From: Paenibacillus sp. 1011MAR3C5
Lineage (GTDB): Bacteria > Bacillota > Bacilli > Paenibacillales > Paenibacillaceae
Direction: 5' to 3'
DNA: 64,000 nucleotides
Assembly: GCF_003591485.1 (NCBI RefSeq)
Contig: NZ_QZCF01000006.1
Location: forward strand, 310,001 to 374,000
Shown: positions 1-8,882 of the stretch, in pieces
Layout: every line of letters starts with the position of its first letter
How positions within the stretch are numbered: position 1 is the stretch's first letter
Made by a program: the position numbers and the translations under genes
Notes under the pieces: generated by a model
What the model was told of the DNA's origin: nothing
The model's input: the letters and a program-made list of their open reading frames with translations, nothing else
Databases searched by the model: none

Positions 1-65
1 CCTTTCTCCTTCCGCAGCACCCGAATACGGGTTCCCACAAGCTTCAGTACTTCTCTGTCCTTCAT
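1..65 (-). CDS. XRE-family transcriptional regulator (N-terminal 22 codons only)
   Basis: The first 22 codons are visible; the gene runs off the left edge. The N-terminus, with the series VGTRIRVLRKEKG, matches the first helix of the Cro/C1 helix-turn-helix found in SinR-like regulators. A ribosome site GAGGTGA lies about 7 nt before the ATG, which supports the start. It is divergent from the gene at 208, so the 66-207 interval must hold both promoters. Nothing can be said about targets or the C-terminal domain. Confidence 0.75.
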   Translation of the reverse strand, partial: MKDREVLKLVGTRIRVLRKEK

Positions 66-207
66 GATGGCTCACCTCTCTCTATGACAAAAGTGTAGAC
101 AAGTTTCTCAAAGGTAAACACCAAATAAATGATATCATTGATTTTTTTGATATCTATATGTATTATTGTGAAGATTGTACTTTTTCAGGTTCAAGGAGGC
201 TGCCAAC

Positions 208-618
208 GTGGAGGATCACGTTCAGCGTAAGATCGAGGGGTATTATACCCTGGCACATTACCATATGCTGCTGGCCTATCGGTTGCAGGATGACAACCAA
301 AGCCGTACTTCTCTACAGCTCTGCAACTCCGCATTTCTAGCCATGTTGAGAGCGCTATGCTGGCATGAGAACAGGTTCAAGCTTCACGCCAACCTCTCCA
401 TGTTGGACTTAATCGCGTGCATCCATACGGATACGAACCCTGGAGACGACCTGCTGATTCACTACACGAAGCTGAGCGACTTGGCGCTCGGCCCTCCTCC
501 TGGCAACGGCACGTTGGAGAACCATAACCTGGACCACATCATCCGACAAACGGATATGTTCCTGAACCGCTTATTCTCACGGATAAGCGGATTGCATCGT
601 TCCTGGCGCTTTGACTAG
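208..618 (+). CDS. Hypothetical soluble helical protein
   Basis: A 136-residue protein I do not recognise. The longest frame opens at 175, but a clear AAGGAGG at 193-199 sits 8 nt before a GTG at 208, so I place the start there. The product looks all-helical and cytoplasmic, with no signal peptide or membrane segment; His, Cys and Trp residues cluster in the middle (YHMLLAYRL, LCWHENRF). The helical pattern is loosely reminiscent of HEPN-type proteins, but I cannot show the RxxxxH motif and do not claim that. It is divergent from the XRE regulator gene at the left edge, a common arrangement for a regulator and its target, which is inference only. Confidence 0.6.
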   Translation: MEDHVQRKIEGYYTLAHYHMLLAYRLQDDNQSRTSLQLCNSAFLAMLRALCWHENRFKLHANLSMLDLIACIHTDTNPGDDLLIHYTKLSDLALGPPPGNGTLENHNLDHIIRQTDMFLNRLFSRISGLHRSWRFD

Positions 619-696
619 TCTCCCTTGCTTTCTCCCCGCGGCCATGCCATCATCACTATATAGAAACTTTGCGAAAGAATGGCAAGGAGGGGCACG

Positions 697-1836
697 ATGA
701 TTCATTTTGAGTCGGATCGTTATGAAGCCGTCTATGCGGGAGAACGCATCCAGCTTCTGCCCAAGGAATTCGCCTTGCTGCGCTTCCTCTATGAGCATGC
801 GGGTCGCTCCTTCTCAAGAGACGCCTTGCTCGATGCGGTCTGGCCGCTGGAGGAGCCAAGCGACCGGACGGTGGACGATCATATCTACCGGGTTCGCAAA
901 AAAGTAGCGAAGTGGTCGCATTTGCTCCAGATTGTGACGATTCGCGGCCAAGGCTATAGGCTGGTGCGCCATGATACGACGGAGCAGCATAGCCCGCTTC
1001 TGCAAGACGATCAATTCGCTGCTGATGTAAGCCGCATGTTCTCCAAATATCATAGTCTCGGCATGGGGGCCGCTATGCAATTGCTGGCTGCGAATCGCGA
1101 AGTGCTCAGCCTGCCTGGCGATCCGTACTACGACGTCTATATCCACTTTGTGAGGGGAGATTTCAAATCGCTGCTGGAGGCGGACAGTATCAATAGCCTG
1201 CAGAAGGCCGCCTATGCGATCTTTATTTACTCCGCCTTGCAACCAGAGCCAGCAGCTTCGATCCCTTTCTTTGAAAAACTGATTGCGCGAGAGCATATCC
1301 TATCACCGGCATGGCGGAACGACTTGCGATTAAACGCGGTGCTCATGTATCTGGAAACCGGGATGCTGCTTAGAGCGCGAGAAGAGCTGGATGCGATTCG
1401 CGACGACATTGCTGAGCTCCACTCCCCGAGCTTTTCAGCCATATTTCTGTTGAAAGAAATGTACCTTCATGTGGAGGAGGGCCAGCTTCAGGAAGCCGAA
1501 GCCAAGCTGCAAGCATGCGAAGAGCTTCTCGCCCTTCACCCGATCCAGCGGGAACGGGGAGCTTGTCTTGTCGCCAAGGCTATGCTGCTGTACCGCCAAG
1601 GTGACATCCGCTCCGCGAGACAAGCGCTAGACGACGGCATCGATACAACGAGACGGACGCAGTTCATCCCCCATCTGCTTGCCAACCTGAGATTGGCGCT
1701 GTCTTACCTCGGCAGACATCCGTATGATGAGACTTATCGCCAGAACTATCAACGGCAATGGGACCAACTAGACGAACAATATCGCTTCGACGAGCTGCGA
1801 ACCAAGGCGGAGCGCATGCTTCGAAAGTGTCTCTGA
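697..1836 (+). CDS. Winged-helix (OmpR/PhoB-type) regulator with helical-repeat C-terminus
   Basis: The protein has 379 residues from the ATG at 697, which is preceded by AAGGAGG at 684-690; the longer frame from 679 begins before this ribosome site. Residues about 1-95 form a Trans_reg_C winged helix, including RDALLDAVWP, TVDDHIYRVRKK and the terminal TIRGQGYRL that are typical of PhoB-type DNA-binding domains. There is no receiver domain. The remaining ~280 residues are helical and TPR-like, resembling the architecture of SARP/AfsR or CadC-like one-component regulators. The MFS exporter gene follows after 61 bp containing a terminator-like hairpin, so the regulator probably controls that exporter. 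The ligand is unknown. Confidence 0.8.
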   Translation: MIHFESDRYEAVYAGERIQLLPKEFALLRFLYEHAGRSFSRDALLDAVWPLEEPSDRTVDDHIYRVRKKVAKWSHLLQIVTIRGQGYRLVRHDTTEQHSPLLQDDQFAADVSRMFSKYHSLGMGAAMQLLAANREVLSLPGDPYYDVYIHFVRGDFKSLLEADSINSLQKAAYAIFIYSALQPEPAASIPFFEKLIAREHILSPAWRNDLRLNAVLMYLETGMLLRAREELDAIRDDIAELHSPSFSAIFLLKEMYLHVEEGQLQEAEAKLQACEELLALHPIQRERGACLVAKAMLLYRQGDIRSARQALDDGIDTTRRTQFIPHLLANLRLALSYLGRHPYDETYRQNYQRQWDQLDEQYRFDELRTKAERMLRKCL

Positions 1837-1851
1837 TCATTCTCTGACATT

Positions 1852-1894
1852 CCCCTGTTACGATCATCTTAACGATGTCGTCAGGGGGGTTTTT
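1852..1894 (+). terminator. Terminator-like hairpin containing the ribosome site of the next gene
   Basis: CCCCTG at 1852-1857 pairs with CAGGGG at 1882-1887, and inside it ACGATCATC pairs with GATGTCGT apart from one bulge. Five T residues follow (1890-1894) and the ATG of the MFS gene is at 1898. The only purine-rich Shine-Dalgarno candidate, GGGGGG at 1884-1889, lies in the 3' arm. The structure can therefore act as an intrinsic terminator, or as a fold that hides the ribosome site. Confidence 0.65.
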
Positions 1895-1897
1895 CTT

Positions 1898-3133
1898 ATG
1901 TTAAAAAACAATCGTTCATTCGCCAAAATGTTCACCGCATACGGCCTCGCTGCATTCGGAGACTACTTCGACTTTATGGCGGTCTCCATTCTGCTCGGCT
2001 TCATCTGGAAGGCGGATGCCATGACCATTGCGCTCGTTCCGCTCACCTTCGCCGTGCCCAGCATCCTGTTCAGTCAATTGGCCGGCATTCTGGCAGATCG
2101 ATGGAACAAGCGGAATTTGATGATCGCCACCGATCTGATCCGCGCCATGATTACGATACTGCTGATCTTCGCGCCGAATGCCTGGGTGCTGCTTGGACTT
2201 ATTGCGATCCGTTCCACCGCTCGCGTCTTTCATTATCCCGCTCAACAGGCGATGACCCGAAGTGTGGTGTCGCCCGAACAGCTTCTGCAGGCCACTTCCT
2301 TGAACGGCGCGGTGTTCCAGCTGTCGAAGGTGCTCGGTCCGCTGCTTGGCGCATCGGTAGCCGCTGCCTTCTCTCCCGCAACCTGTATGGCTGTCAATGC
2401 CGTCTGCTACATCCTGTCGGCGATGCTGCTTCTGCGCATCCCTGTGAGAGAAGGACGAACCGCCGCCGCTGAATCCGGAGCGACCCTCTCTCTGCGTGCC
2501 GCTTGGCGAGATGGCTGGCATATTCTGCTGAGCAGCCGGGCGCTGCAGGTCAGCCTCCTCTTCTGTCTCATTGGACTCGCGGGCATTCAGATGATTGACG
2601 CCCAAATTACAGTCCTGCTGCGGGACATCGCACCGGACCAGCCTCAGTTGGTCGGCTGGCTCGTGACCGCGATCGGCCTGGGCGGCCTCGCCAGTGTCGC
2701 CTGGCTGCGCCGGTTTCAGCAGCTCTCCGCCTATGGATGGCTGCTGGGCGGAGGGGTTATGCTGATCGGCATCATGTTCGCCGCTGCGGGGATGTTCGAG
2801 CCGGGCTTCCCGCTCTGGCTTCTGCTGGGCGCATCCTTCGTCGGCGGGATCGGAACGGGATTCACGTCCATTGGCATGACTTATATTCTGCAGCAGGAAA
2901 CGCCGCCGGATGCCATAGGCAGGGTTAGCGGCATATTCGATTCCTTGAGCAGCGTGATCTTCGTGATCGCTCCGCTCACCGGCGGCGTTCTGATCGGGCT
3001 ATGGGGCGCTTCCTCCACCTTCCTGTATGTAGGCTTGTTCGTCGGGGGGATTGGTCTGATCGGCCTCTTTATGCAACGATTATTATGGAGATCGGACCGG
3101 ACTGCGAAGCAGACCACTTCTATGACAGCGTGA
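1898..3133 (+). CDS. MFS transporter (drug/macrolide-efflux type)
   Basis: A 411-residue integral membrane protein with about 12 hydrophobic segments. The loop after the second segment, GILADRWNKRNLM near residues 63-75, is the MFS motif A (GxLaDrxGrkxxl), and the sequence pattern is that of the MFS_3/MefA-EntS exporter group. Its role would be proton-driven export of a small molecule; the substrate cannot be inferred. It lies 61 bp downstream of a winged-helix regulator and its start is embedded in a hairpin (1852-1894), suggesting control by attenuation or by occlusion of the ribosome site. Confidence 0.85.
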   Translation: MLKNNRSFAKMFTAYGLAAFGDYFDFMAVSILLGFIWKADAMTIALVPLTFAVPSILFSQLAGILADRWNKRNLMIATDLIRAMITILLIFAPNAWVLLGLIAIRSTARVFHYPAQQAMTRSVVSPEQLLQATSLNGAVFQLSKVLGPLLGASVAAAFSPATCMAVNAVCYILSAMLLLRIPVREGRTAAAESGATLSLRAAWRDGWHILLSSRALQVSLLFCLIGLAGIQMIDAQITVLLRDIAPDQPQLVGWLVTAIGLGGLASVAWLRRFQQLSAYGWLLGGGVMLIGIMFAAAGMFEPGFPLWLLLGASFVGGIGTGFTSIGMTYILQQETPPDAIGRVSGIFDSLSSVIFVIAPLTGGVLIGLWGASSTFLYVGLFVGGIGLIGLFMQRLLWRSDRTAKQTTSMTA

Positions 3134-3293
3134 ATGATGGACAACAGCAAAAAAGGATAAGAAAAGGACAAGATGCATAAATAGTGGGTCGCGCATACCC
3201 GCGGTTATTCGTGATACGATAGGGATGCATGCCAAAACCTTATCTTTTTGCACATCACAACATCCGTCACTATCCACTTAAGGAGAGATCATC

Positions 3294-4331
3294 ATGACAT
3301 TGAAAGTTGGCGCTATCGGAACAGGCGGCATATTCAAGGCTGTACATTTGCCGGGCTGGCTTACTCATAAAGAAGTCGAAATCGTGGCGTTCTGCGACCC
3401 GTTCCGCGCTTCCGCTGAAGCTCTAGCCCTTGAATATCCGGGCACACAGGTGTATGAGGATTACAAGGAGCTGCTAGCAGACCCCTCCATCGATATCGTA
3501 GACATCAGCACGCCGAACCTGCTGCATTCGGAAATTGCGATTGCCGCTTTGCAGCAAGGCAAGCATGTTTTCTGCGAGAAGCCGGACGCGATTAACCCGA
3601 TCGAAGCGCAGAAGATGGCCGATGCCGCTCGTGCTTCCGGCAAGCTGCTGATGGTGATGCGCAACAACCGCTTCACGGAGTCGGCGAAATTCGCGAAGCG
3701 CATCATTGAGCAAGGCCAGATGGGCGAGCTGTACATGGGCCGCTGCGGCTGGATTCGCCGCCGGGGCATTCCGGGCCGCGGCGGCTGGTTCACGACCAAG
3801 GAGCTGTCTGGAGGCGGCCCGCTGATCGATCTCGGCGTGCATATGATCGACATGGCGATGTGGCTGAGCGGCAATCCGAAGCCGGTGACGGTATCGGGCT
3901 CCACCTATCGCAAGTTCGCCGATCGCCCGGATGCCTCAGGTAAGATTCCGGCAGGCACCTTCGATGTAGAAGACTTGGCAGCTGGCTTTATCCGGTTCGA
4001 TAACGGCGCTTCGCTGCAGATTGAATTCAGCTGGGCGTCCAATATTGAGGAGGAAAAGAAATTCCTCGAATGGCGCGGCACAGAAGGCGGCTTCAGCCTC
4101 GTGAATGACAAGCTTAGCCTCTTCACGGAGAACGAGGGCACGCTGATCAATCAACAGCCGTCCTTCAAGGCGGACGAGGTCCCGCAGCATACAGCGAACA
4201 TTCACCACTTCATCGAATGCGTACTGGGACGCGAGAAGCCGATTATAACGCCAGAGCATGGCGTGGATATGATCAAGATTCTAAGTGCGATCTATGAGTC
4301 CGCAGAGCGCGGCAGAGAGATTGTATTGTAG
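3294..4331 (+). CDS. Gfo/Idh/MocA family NAD(P)-dependent oxidoreductase
   Basis: The protein has 345 residues and a good ribosome site AAGGAGAGATCATC. An N-terminal Rossmann fold is shown by VGAIGTGGIF (GxGxxG, residues 5-14), and the family's EKP motif appears as VFCEKPDA near residue 97, where the Lys takes part in catalysis. The C-terminal alpha/beta half with GGGPLIDLGVHMIDMA contains the conserved Asp/His of the active site. Members oxidise or reduce sugars, inositols or their derivatives in the cytoplasm; the substrate is not predictable here. It is monocistronic, flanked by a 160-bp leader and a strong terminator. Confidence 0.9.
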   Translation: MTLKVGAIGTGGIFKAVHLPGWLTHKEVEIVAFCDPFRASAEALALEYPGTQVYEDYKELLADPSIDIVDISTPNLLHSEIAIAALQQGKHVFCEKPDAINPIEAQKMADAARASGKLLMVMRNNRFTESAKFAKRIIEQGQMGELYMGRCGWIRRRGIPGRGGWFTTKELSGGGPLIDLGVHMIDMAMWLSGNPKPVTVSGSTYRKFADRPDASGKIPAGTFDVEDLAAGFIRFDNGASLQIEFSWASNIEEEKKFLEWRGTEGGFSLVNDKLSLFTENEGTLINQQPSFKADEVPQHTANIHHFIECVLGREKPIITPEHGVDMIKILSAIYESAERGREIVL

Positions 4332-4342
4332 GTCAATTCAAA

Positions 4343-4371
4343 GAAGGCTTCGGTCACATACCGAAGCCTTC
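4343..4371 (+). terminator. Rho-independent terminator after the Gfo/Idh/MocA gene
   Basis: GAAGGCTTCGGT (4343-4354) pairs perfectly with ACCGAAGCCTTC (4360-4371) around a 5-nt loop. A second hairpin, ACCCGGTGC/GCGCCGGGT (4381-4389/4397-4405), lies between this and the end of the convergent gene and may serve the minus strand. Confidence 0.75.
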
Positions 4372-4418
4372 TGCTTATATACCCGGTGCCTTCACAGCGC
4401 CGGGTGTATGCTTTTATT

Positions 4419-6344
4419 TCAATCCCACTGGACTGTTTTACTGCTGATCCAGCCGGCTTGTCCGTCTTTTAGAATGACTTTATACCATAACCGTCCATCC
4501 TCATCTTCCATTTGTTCGTTCGAATATACAAGCCGATCTTGGTGATTCACGACAGAGACGGCCTTCGCGTCAAGTGAAGGCTGAACCCTGATATTGGCTT
4601 GATTAGTCGTTACGATCAAATAATCATTCTGTTGTTCAACCGACTCAGGCACAGGGGTTATCTCCACAGCAGCGGGCTTTGCCAGCCAAGATTGAATCTT
4701 ATCGTGCTGGGAATACCCCAAAAATCCGATCAGCAGGACCAATAAGACAGCAGCTACTCTCCATTTCCTTATCAGTACAGGTTTCAGGAAGCTCAAGGCT
4801 GTTGTTAGACGAATCACTTTAGAAGTGAATTTGTAGAACTGATCAGGACTATAGACAGCATACCTGCTTCTCAATTCTTTTAATGCAGATTGACGAGGGA
4901 AATACTTGAGATCGGTGAACTTCTGTACTAAGGCATGCTCAGACTTATAAGTCTCCTGCAGGAAGTGTGTGAGCATATACAATACTGTCTCCAAGTCTAT
5001 TGCTGTATCCTCATAGCCTTGCTCACCGCTATAGAAGCCCGTATCATAACTGCGATCCAGCATGGACAACCCGTAGTCTAATCCCACATTCAAATCAGCA
5101 GCCCGGCCATGCTTCAAGCTTATGCTGGTCCATGCCAGGATGATTTCCGTTTGCTGAGGAGCACCTATCTTCTTCAAATCATCATCATGAACCATATATG
5201 ACATTTGCTTATAGATCTCTTGGACCAGGTTCAGAAATTCGAGCTCGTCCTTCCCTTTGATCTCCAACGCCCTCGTCGCCAGGACGGCATACTTATACAT
5301 ATTGGCCATATAGATGAGATCAAATTGCTCATTGAACGGCACCTCTCTAAGCAACGAGCTGTGTTGAACGGCTTGATACCATTGCTCGCTAACCTCCAGA
5401 GCTTTCTCTAGCTTGCGGTCTTTCATATGCTTCTCAATTTCTTGAGCAGATTTGCCAGCCCATTCCCTAATCTTAAGCAACTGAGCTTCAGTGAAACGAA
5501 CGGTGAAGTTATAATCGCCCATGGAGAGCTGATCCATATATAGATTAGCCTTACGAAGGTCCCGGTCAAATTGCAGGACAGTTCCGCCGAATAGAGTAGC
5601 CGTGATATGCAGATAGCTGTATTCGTAGCTCTTAATCAGTTCGTCAAAAGCCTCGGCGAATAATTCCCACTTTTTCAAAATCTGATTGGAGAGCTGAATC
5701 ATCTTGTCTTCATCACTTAGCAATGAAGAGGTAATCTCCCTCGCAATGACCGAGCCGAATATCCCTCCCGCAAGTCCTCCCAGAATGGATGCCCCCATTC
5801 TCAGGAATGCTTTTTCCCCCACGCTGTCTTTCATTTTATGGAGCAAATCAGCGAAAGCCTTAATCGCATGTGCATATTCTTTCAGCGCGGTGACGGCTGT
5901 ATTGGCGGTCGCGTGAATTCCCGATTGAATAAAGCTTTTTAGCTGCGGATCAAGCTGGTAGCGTGTATATCGTGCACCATGATTTCTGGATGCCATGGTT
6001 TCAATGAACTGCTTATGCCCATCAAATAATGGATCCAGGGACACCATTTTTTGAATGGCCTGCATCATGTCGTTAGGATTTGTTTTCTCTATGAACAAAA
6101 TCGTTCTCATCTTTCGATCCATCTTGGGATCGTTTCTCTGAAACAGTTCGTTTAACGGGTTCAGCCGTTCATCCACGATTTGCTTAATATGATTGTACTT
6201 TTCATCACGCATATGATAGACAAATGCAGTCAGCTCTTCGGCAACCTCTGCCGGCAAGCGGTCAGTGAATGTATCGAGCATCGCTTGAAATTGTTCGTTG
6301 GGTTTCTCAAATTGGACCGCTGCATTCATTTTCGCTAGCTCCAA
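4419..6344 (-). CDS. Unknown protein: large cytosolic helical region, one membrane segment, extracellular SH3b domain
   Basis: A 641-residue protein I do not recognise as a whole. Residues ~1-520 are mostly helical; a glycine-rich stretch, GASILGGLAGGIFGSVIA, near residue 185-205 resembles a glycine-zipper insertion segment. A clear membrane helix at about 526-544 (VAAVLLVLLIGFLGY, preceded by basic residues) puts the last ~97 residues outside. These end in a bacterial SH3 domain (~574-641: ANIRVQPSLDAKAVSVV ... GWISSKTVQW), a fold that typically binds peptidoglycan or peptides. The start overlaps the stop of the upstream gene by 10 bp, so the two are translationally coupled. The context suggests an envelope-linked complex; function is unknown. 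Confidence 0.7.
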   Translation of the reverse strand: MELAKMNAAVQFEKPNEQFQAMLDTFTDRLPAEVAEELTAFVYHMRDEKYNHIKQIVDERLNPLNELFQRNDPKMDRKMRTILFIEKTNPNDMMQAIQKMVSLDPLFDGHKQFIETMASRNHGARYTRYQLDPQLKSFIQSGIHATANTAVTALKEYAHAIKAFADLLHKMKDSVGEKAFLRMGASILGGLAGGIFGSVIAREITSSLLSDEDKMIQLSNQILKKWELFAEAFDELIKSYEYSYLHITATLFGGTVLQFDRDLRKANLYMDQLSMGDYNFTVRFTEAQLLKIREWAGKSAQEIEKHMKDRKLEKALEVSEQWYQAVQHSSLLREVPFNEQFDLIYMANMYKYAVLATRALEIKGKDELEFLNLVQEIYKQMSYMVHDDDLKKIGAPQQTEIILAWTSISLKHGRAADLNVGLDYGLSMLDRSYDTGFYSGEQGYEDTAIDLETVLYMLTHFLQETYKSEHALVQKFTDLKYFPRQSALKELRSRYAVYSPDQFYKFTSKVIRLTTALSFLKPVLIRKWRVAAVLLVLLIGFLGYSQHDKIQSWLAKPAAVEITPVPESVEQQNDYLIVTTNQANIRVQPSLDAKAVSVVNHQDRLVYSNEQMEDEDGRLWYKVILKDGQAGWISSKTVQWD

Positions 6345-6898
6345 TCCGAAAATAATTTGAAAATTTCAGACAGCATGTCGACACTGCTATCCAAATCAAT
6401 ATCAACATTAAACGAATCTCCGATTGTGGACCAATCCTGTGATGCCAGATCGAACCCGCTCATATCGGTTGCGATTGAGGCATACGAAAAGTCCATATTT
6501 CCGAACGCATCCGGACTAGACAATTGCGCAATCTTCTCGTAGTTACCGTTAAAAAAATCAATCCCGCCGGTCAACGCATTAGGTTCTGTATGACCCACTA
6601 CATCAGTAAGACTATGAAAAGTCTCCCCGTTATGAATATTCTCATAGCTATTAATGACATCACCGTTGCCAAAATCGATTTTACTCCCGCCCATCACGTT
6701 ATCTGTAATGGTGGCTGTTTCATCGCCAATCGTCATGTTCAACTGCCCCAGAACGCCTTCATGGATTTCGCCAATTACTTCCCCATTTCCCGTCCTCATC
6801 TCTAGGTTGCCTGTTACACCTTCAGAAACCTGCAGAGACTGCAAATGCTGATTACGAACTTCAATCATGTTGAACAAAGCGGAATATAAATCCGACAC
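6335..6898 (-). CDS. Unknown acidic, glycine-rich beta-type protein, partner of the SH3b membrane protein
   Basis: The protein has 187 residues and starts at a GTG with GGAGGG 6 nt upstream. After a short helical N-terminus, residues ~25-130 show short imperfect repeats (TGNLEMRTGNGEVIGEI, LGQLNMTIGDETATI, GGSKIDFGNGDVINS) that suggest a beta-solenoid or stacked beta hairpins. The C-terminal third is rich in Asp, Ser and Phe. There is no signal peptide and no cysteine. It overlaps the following 641-residue gene by 10 bp, pointing to stoichiometric co-expression. I do not recognise the family. Confidence 0.65.
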   Translation of the reverse strand: MSDLYSALFNMIEVRNQHLQSLQVSEGVTGNLEMRTGNGEVIGEIHEGVLGQLNMTIGDETATITDNVMGGSKIDFGNGDVINSYENIHNGETFHSLTDVVGHTEPNALTGGIDFFNGNYEKIAQLSSPDAFGNMDFSYASIATDMSGFDLASQDWSTIGDSFNVDIDLDSSVDMLSEIFKLFSDWS

Positions 6899-7082
6899 GT
6901 CTGGTCCCTCCGATAGGTAGCGTATGTGTAAAAATAAGAAAAATACAGAATGAGTCTATATAGGTATATTGAATTAGTTGAGAGAAAGAATCAAGGGAAA
7001 TATTAGTAGATTATACCTAATGCACATACATCGCAGTCAGGGCTGACTACCATAAAAAATGTGGCTTTAAGGAAATAGAAAA

Positions 7083-7110
7083 GGACCCTGTCTCCATCAA
7101 GACAGGGTCC
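7083..7110 (-). terminator. Terminator of the methyltransferase gene
   Basis: GGACCCTGTCT (7083-7093) pairs perfectly with AGACAGGGTCC (7100-7110). Read on the minus strand, the stem is followed by CCTTTTCTATTT. Confidence 0.75.
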
Positions 7111-7118
7111 CGCTCTTC

Positions 7119-8669
7119 CTATTCAAAATGTTGGATCAACGCCCGCGCCTCTTCATGATCCGGCTCCGCCTCAAGCAGCTTTCGCGTATAGTCCAACCCT
7201 TCTTCAATTAGCTCCAGCTCGAAGCAGCATATCGCAAGACAGTAATGTACAGTCGGCACAATCGTATCGGTGTCTGTCTGGACGGACGCTTCCAGGAATC
7301 GCCGCGACTCCTCGTACATCTCCATCTCGAACAGAATGAGACCTGCATCAAGCGCCAGATCATAACGCTGCGCCATGACGTAATACGAAGACCACATCAG
7401 CTGAATGCCTCTCCATAGATCCAGCCTCTCTTCGTCATTGGCTTCCGGCAGCAGGCTCGAGATCTGCTTCGCGCTCTGGATGAAAAACTCCGCGTCGTAC
7501 CCGCCCAGCCGCCAGAATCCCAGTATTTGCTGCATGCCCATGCTGTCGAGATGACGGTCTACCCATTCCTTCAAGCTGAAAAAGTCGTCCGGGCCAAATC
7601 GCTCTACGAACCGGCGGTAAGCCAATCTCGTATTGGTATAGCTCTTCGGTGCATCCAGATGAAGCAAACAGCCTACGTTGATATTCTTATAATGATGCGG
7701 CGGAAACAGCGCTTCGGCCCCCTGCTGTTCGTACTTATGCAGAAGCGCATGATAGTTGGTCGTTAGCGAGAAGCTTCCGTGCAGAATCAATTCCGGCGGC
7801 TCCGCAAACTTCCAGTTATCCAGCAGATGGTCTCCCTTGTCCGCGGTAATCAGCAGGAATCCTTCGTTGGACAGCTTATTCAACCGCTCCAGACAGGCCA
7901 ATCCTGCAACAGGGAATAGAATATGCGAATCCTCCAGCTGCTCTTGATAGACCGCAATGATATCCCGGTATGGATAGGACTCCTGCTCATACTCCGGCGC
8001 ACGCCGGTGCTCGTATTGCAAGGAGAGGTTATTCAACACTTCGGACGGTCGATGTGTATCTACCCCTTCTGGATAGTCCATGATGATATCCGTCTCGTAA
8101 ATCTGTCCGTCGCCCACATAGATCAGCTCTTGCGTAATGCCGTCAAAAAAGTAATTGGCGACGAGAATCAACGGCTGCTTTAAATCACCCTCGCGAATAA
8201 TTTCGCCTGTAACAACCAGATGGAGTTCGGTATCTTGGATCGCATCAAAACGCGCAAAATCTAGCAATCCCTCTGCGATAAAGGCTTGCAGAGCAGGATG
8301 CTCTCTCCACGCCAGCACGTTGCTCATCGCCAGATCGGTCATGACATAACGGAACGGCGGGAGTGCAAGACCCGCATACTCCCTCAGCCGACACAGCTCT
8401 TGCAAGACGTGGAAGGCGAAGCGACCCGCTCCTGCGCCCAGCTCGACAATCTGGACGAGCTCTGTATCTTCCCCTTTGCTCGCGCGGTCTTGAAGAAATC
8501 CGAAGATCATCTCCGCATAAGCCGCCGCAATCATCGGATTGCTCGTAATATATTGAGGCACCTGGTCATTCTTCCAGGCGTTCAAGCCCTCTTCTTCGTA
8601 ATATTCCCGCTGCAATTGCCATATAGGCGATTCACTGTAACGGTAACGCTGTTGTCTAGAATTGGTCAT
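7119..8669 (-). CDS. SAM-dependent methyltransferase with C-terminal TPR-like repeats
   Basis: The protein has 516 residues. The motif-I loop of class I methyltransferases is visible as VELGAGAGRFAFHVLQEL near residue 68-85, giving the SAM-binding glycines, within an overall arrangement similar to MidA/NDUFAF7-type enzymes (long insertions, VVTGEIIREGDLKQPLILVANYFFDG). Residues ~400-516 form paired helices like tetratricopeptide repeats (LALDAGLILFEMEMYEESRRFLEAS, ELIEEGLDYTRKLLEAEPDHEEA), probably for protein binding. It is transcribed alone, convergent with nothing and divergent from the spore-coat operon. The methyl acceptor is unknown and could be a protein. Confidence 0.75.
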   Translation of the reverse strand: MTNSRQQRYRYSESPIWQLQREYYEEEGLNAWKNDQVPQYITSNPMIAAAYAEMIFGFLQDRASKGEDTELVQIVELGAGAGRFAFHVLQELCRLREYAGLALPPFRYVMTDLAMSNVLAWREHPALQAFIAEGLLDFARFDAIQDTELHLVVTGEIIREGDLKQPLILVANYFFDGITQELIYVGDGQIYETDIIMDYPEGVDTHRPSEVLNNLSLQYEHRRAPEYEQESYPYRDIIAVYQEQLEDSHILFPVAGLACLERLNKLSNEGFLLITADKGDHLLDNWKFAEPPELILHGSFSLTTNYHALLHKYEQQGAEALFPPHHYKNINVGCLLHLDAPKSYTNTRLAYRRFVERFGPDDFFSLKEWVDRHLDSMGMQQILGFWRLGGYDAEFFIQSAKQISSLLPEANDEERLDLWRGIQLMWSSYYVMAQRYDLALDAGLILFEMEMYEESRRFLEASVQTDTDTIVPTVHYCLAICCFELELIEEGLDYTRKLLEAEPDHEEARALIQHFE

Positions 8670-8882
8670 GTCTGCTTATCCTGCCCTCTATTCATTATTC
8701 ATGGTCCCTCAGAAAACCCCTTCTGCCATCATACCCTTTTTTGCAACCAATCACTAATGCAAATCCATTTGAATGAGAAATGACGGCCTAGTGGATGCAT
8801 CCTTCACTCCTTATATTCGCATAACTTGAAGGGCTTAGGAGATGCTATCTCTGGATATGAAATCGGAGGTGATTCGTTCACA

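Noticed and set aside
1916..2605. 229-codon minus-strand frame
   Set aside because: Antisense to the MFS transporter; very Gln/Arg/Gly-rich composition typical of shadow frames.
8780..8882. Possible SigK promoter (CATA near 8820) before the coat operon
   Set aside because: The -35 AC element at the right spacing is not present; left unassigned.
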